DNA of 5,581 nucleotides from positions 1 through 5,581 of the forward strand of contig JBBQLD010000332.1 of NCBI GenBank assembly GCA_038327555.1, written 5' to 3'. Within the stretch, counting starts at the first letter, position 1. The number at the start of each line of letters is the position of its first letter. Of the stretch, positions 5,305 to 5,581 are shown piece after piece. Origin of the DNA: M3007 sp038327555 (GTDB lineage Bacteria; Bacteroidota; Bacteroidia; Chitinophagales; Saprospiraceae). The position numbers were made by a program, and so were the translations under genes. A model generated the notes under the pieces. The model made no database searches. It saw nothing but the letters and a program-made list of their open reading frames with translations, and was not told the DNA's origin.

Positions 5305-5581
5305 GCTGCTTTTAGATTTTGTTAATGAATGATTTTAGTTTGACTTACCATGGTTTTGGTCTCAGCGTAACCCAGCGTGGTGAAAAATCTTTTATCCTGT
5401 CCTGCCACCTTCAAACTACTAGATGCAGAGACTATAAAAGATGGTGTGTACGGGACAAAAAAAACTTTTCGCCGACCGAAGAAACGCTTCGCCCAAAACC
5501 TTAGGCGATTTTTCAAGGGGTGAAAATAGTGTAAGGAGTACAATTACCACCAAGCCCTTTTTAAAATTCCTCATTGTACCG
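5305..5581 (-). promoter_or_regulatory. Leader region upstream of exbB, promoter not resolved
   Basis: This 277-bp stretch should contain the promoter of the exbB-exbD1-exbD2-tonB1 operon, since no other gene intervenes. I find no exact TAnnTTTG box. The nearest arrangement is TTTG (5415-5412) with TAAAAGATTTTT (5394-5383) 17 bases downstream, a poor match. A small plus-strand hairpin TCGCC/GGCGA followed by five T (5489-5513) is a weak terminator-like element. The short ORF at 5419-5574 may occupy the right half. Confidence 0.35.
5419..5574 (-). CDS. Possible small ORF, 51 codons, signal-peptide-like start
   Basis: I do not recognise this ORF. Its ATG (5572-5574) opens MRNFKKGLVVIVLLTLFSPL, with three basic residues then a hydrophobic core, like an export signal or membrane anchor. 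The rest (EKSPKVLGEAFLRSAK, then SFFCPV and HTIFYSLCI) resembles nothing I know, and it stops at TAG about 115 bp before exbB. The frame is also open to the right edge, so it could be the end of a longer gene. A run of eight T in its coding strand (5464-5457) is a possible frameshift point: one shift would lead into a frame open to 5322, giving roughly 84 residues. It may equally be leader DNA without a protein. Confidence 0.25.
   Translation of the reverse strand: MRNFKKGLVVIVLLTLFSPLEKSPKVLGEAFLRSAKSFFCPVHTIFYSLCI

Noticed and set aside
481..5480. GCCGACCGAA found both at 481-490 and at 5471-5480
   Set aside because: A 10-bp match is expected many times by chance in a window of this size, and the flanks do not agree.
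5319..5504. Plus-strand frame of 61 codons ending near a weak hairpin with a T run
   Set aside because: No signal sequence, domain or plausible upstream signal; it faces the opposite way to every gene here. The hairpin has only five pairs.

Overview
The window looks like a piece of a Bacteroidota chromosome, possibly from the Saprospiria/Chitinophagia side; that finer placement is a guess. The grounds are the gene order exbB-exbD-exbD-tonB, TonB proteins with the N-terminal RNKAYGAYQLRR-type motif and C-terminal SFPGG...MPKWSPG motifs typical of this phylum, starts without clear Shine-Dalgarno sequences, and a match to the Bacteroidota -7 promoter box (TAnnTTTG). All supported genes are on the minus strand, so the window reads biologically from right to left.

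Layout from right to left: a 277-bp leader (5305-5581) with a possible 51-codon ORF; exbB (4480-5304), exbD1 (3824-4468), exbD2 (3157-3789) and tonB1 (2270-3103), closely packed as one operon and closed by a strong intrinsic terminator (2201-2242). A candidate promoter (2174-2204) then leads into a second, smaller unit, exbD3 (1534-2082) and tonB2 (584-1402), closed by a second intrinsic terminator (493-533). Last, beyond a 50-bp octamer tandem repeat (411-460), is the 5' part of a Gfo/Idh/MocA-type oxidoreductase with a twin-arginine signal (405 to the left edge).

ExbB and ExbD form the proton-driven inner-membrane motor that energises TonB, which spans the periplasm to drive TonB-dependent outer-membrane receptors such as the SusC and siderophore types. 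The four-gene operon is a complete motor with two unlike ExbD proteins. The downstream exbD3-tonB2 pair is a clear paralogous copy of exbD2-tonB1 with no ExbB of its own, so it probably plugs into the shared ExbB or one encoded elsewhere. The protein families themselves are well known. The points worth a second look are the duplicated motor/transducer cassette, a 14-bp leader element found before both exbD3 and tonB2, and the octamer repeat abutting the oxidoreductase start. I see no RNA gene, CRISPR array or mobile element.
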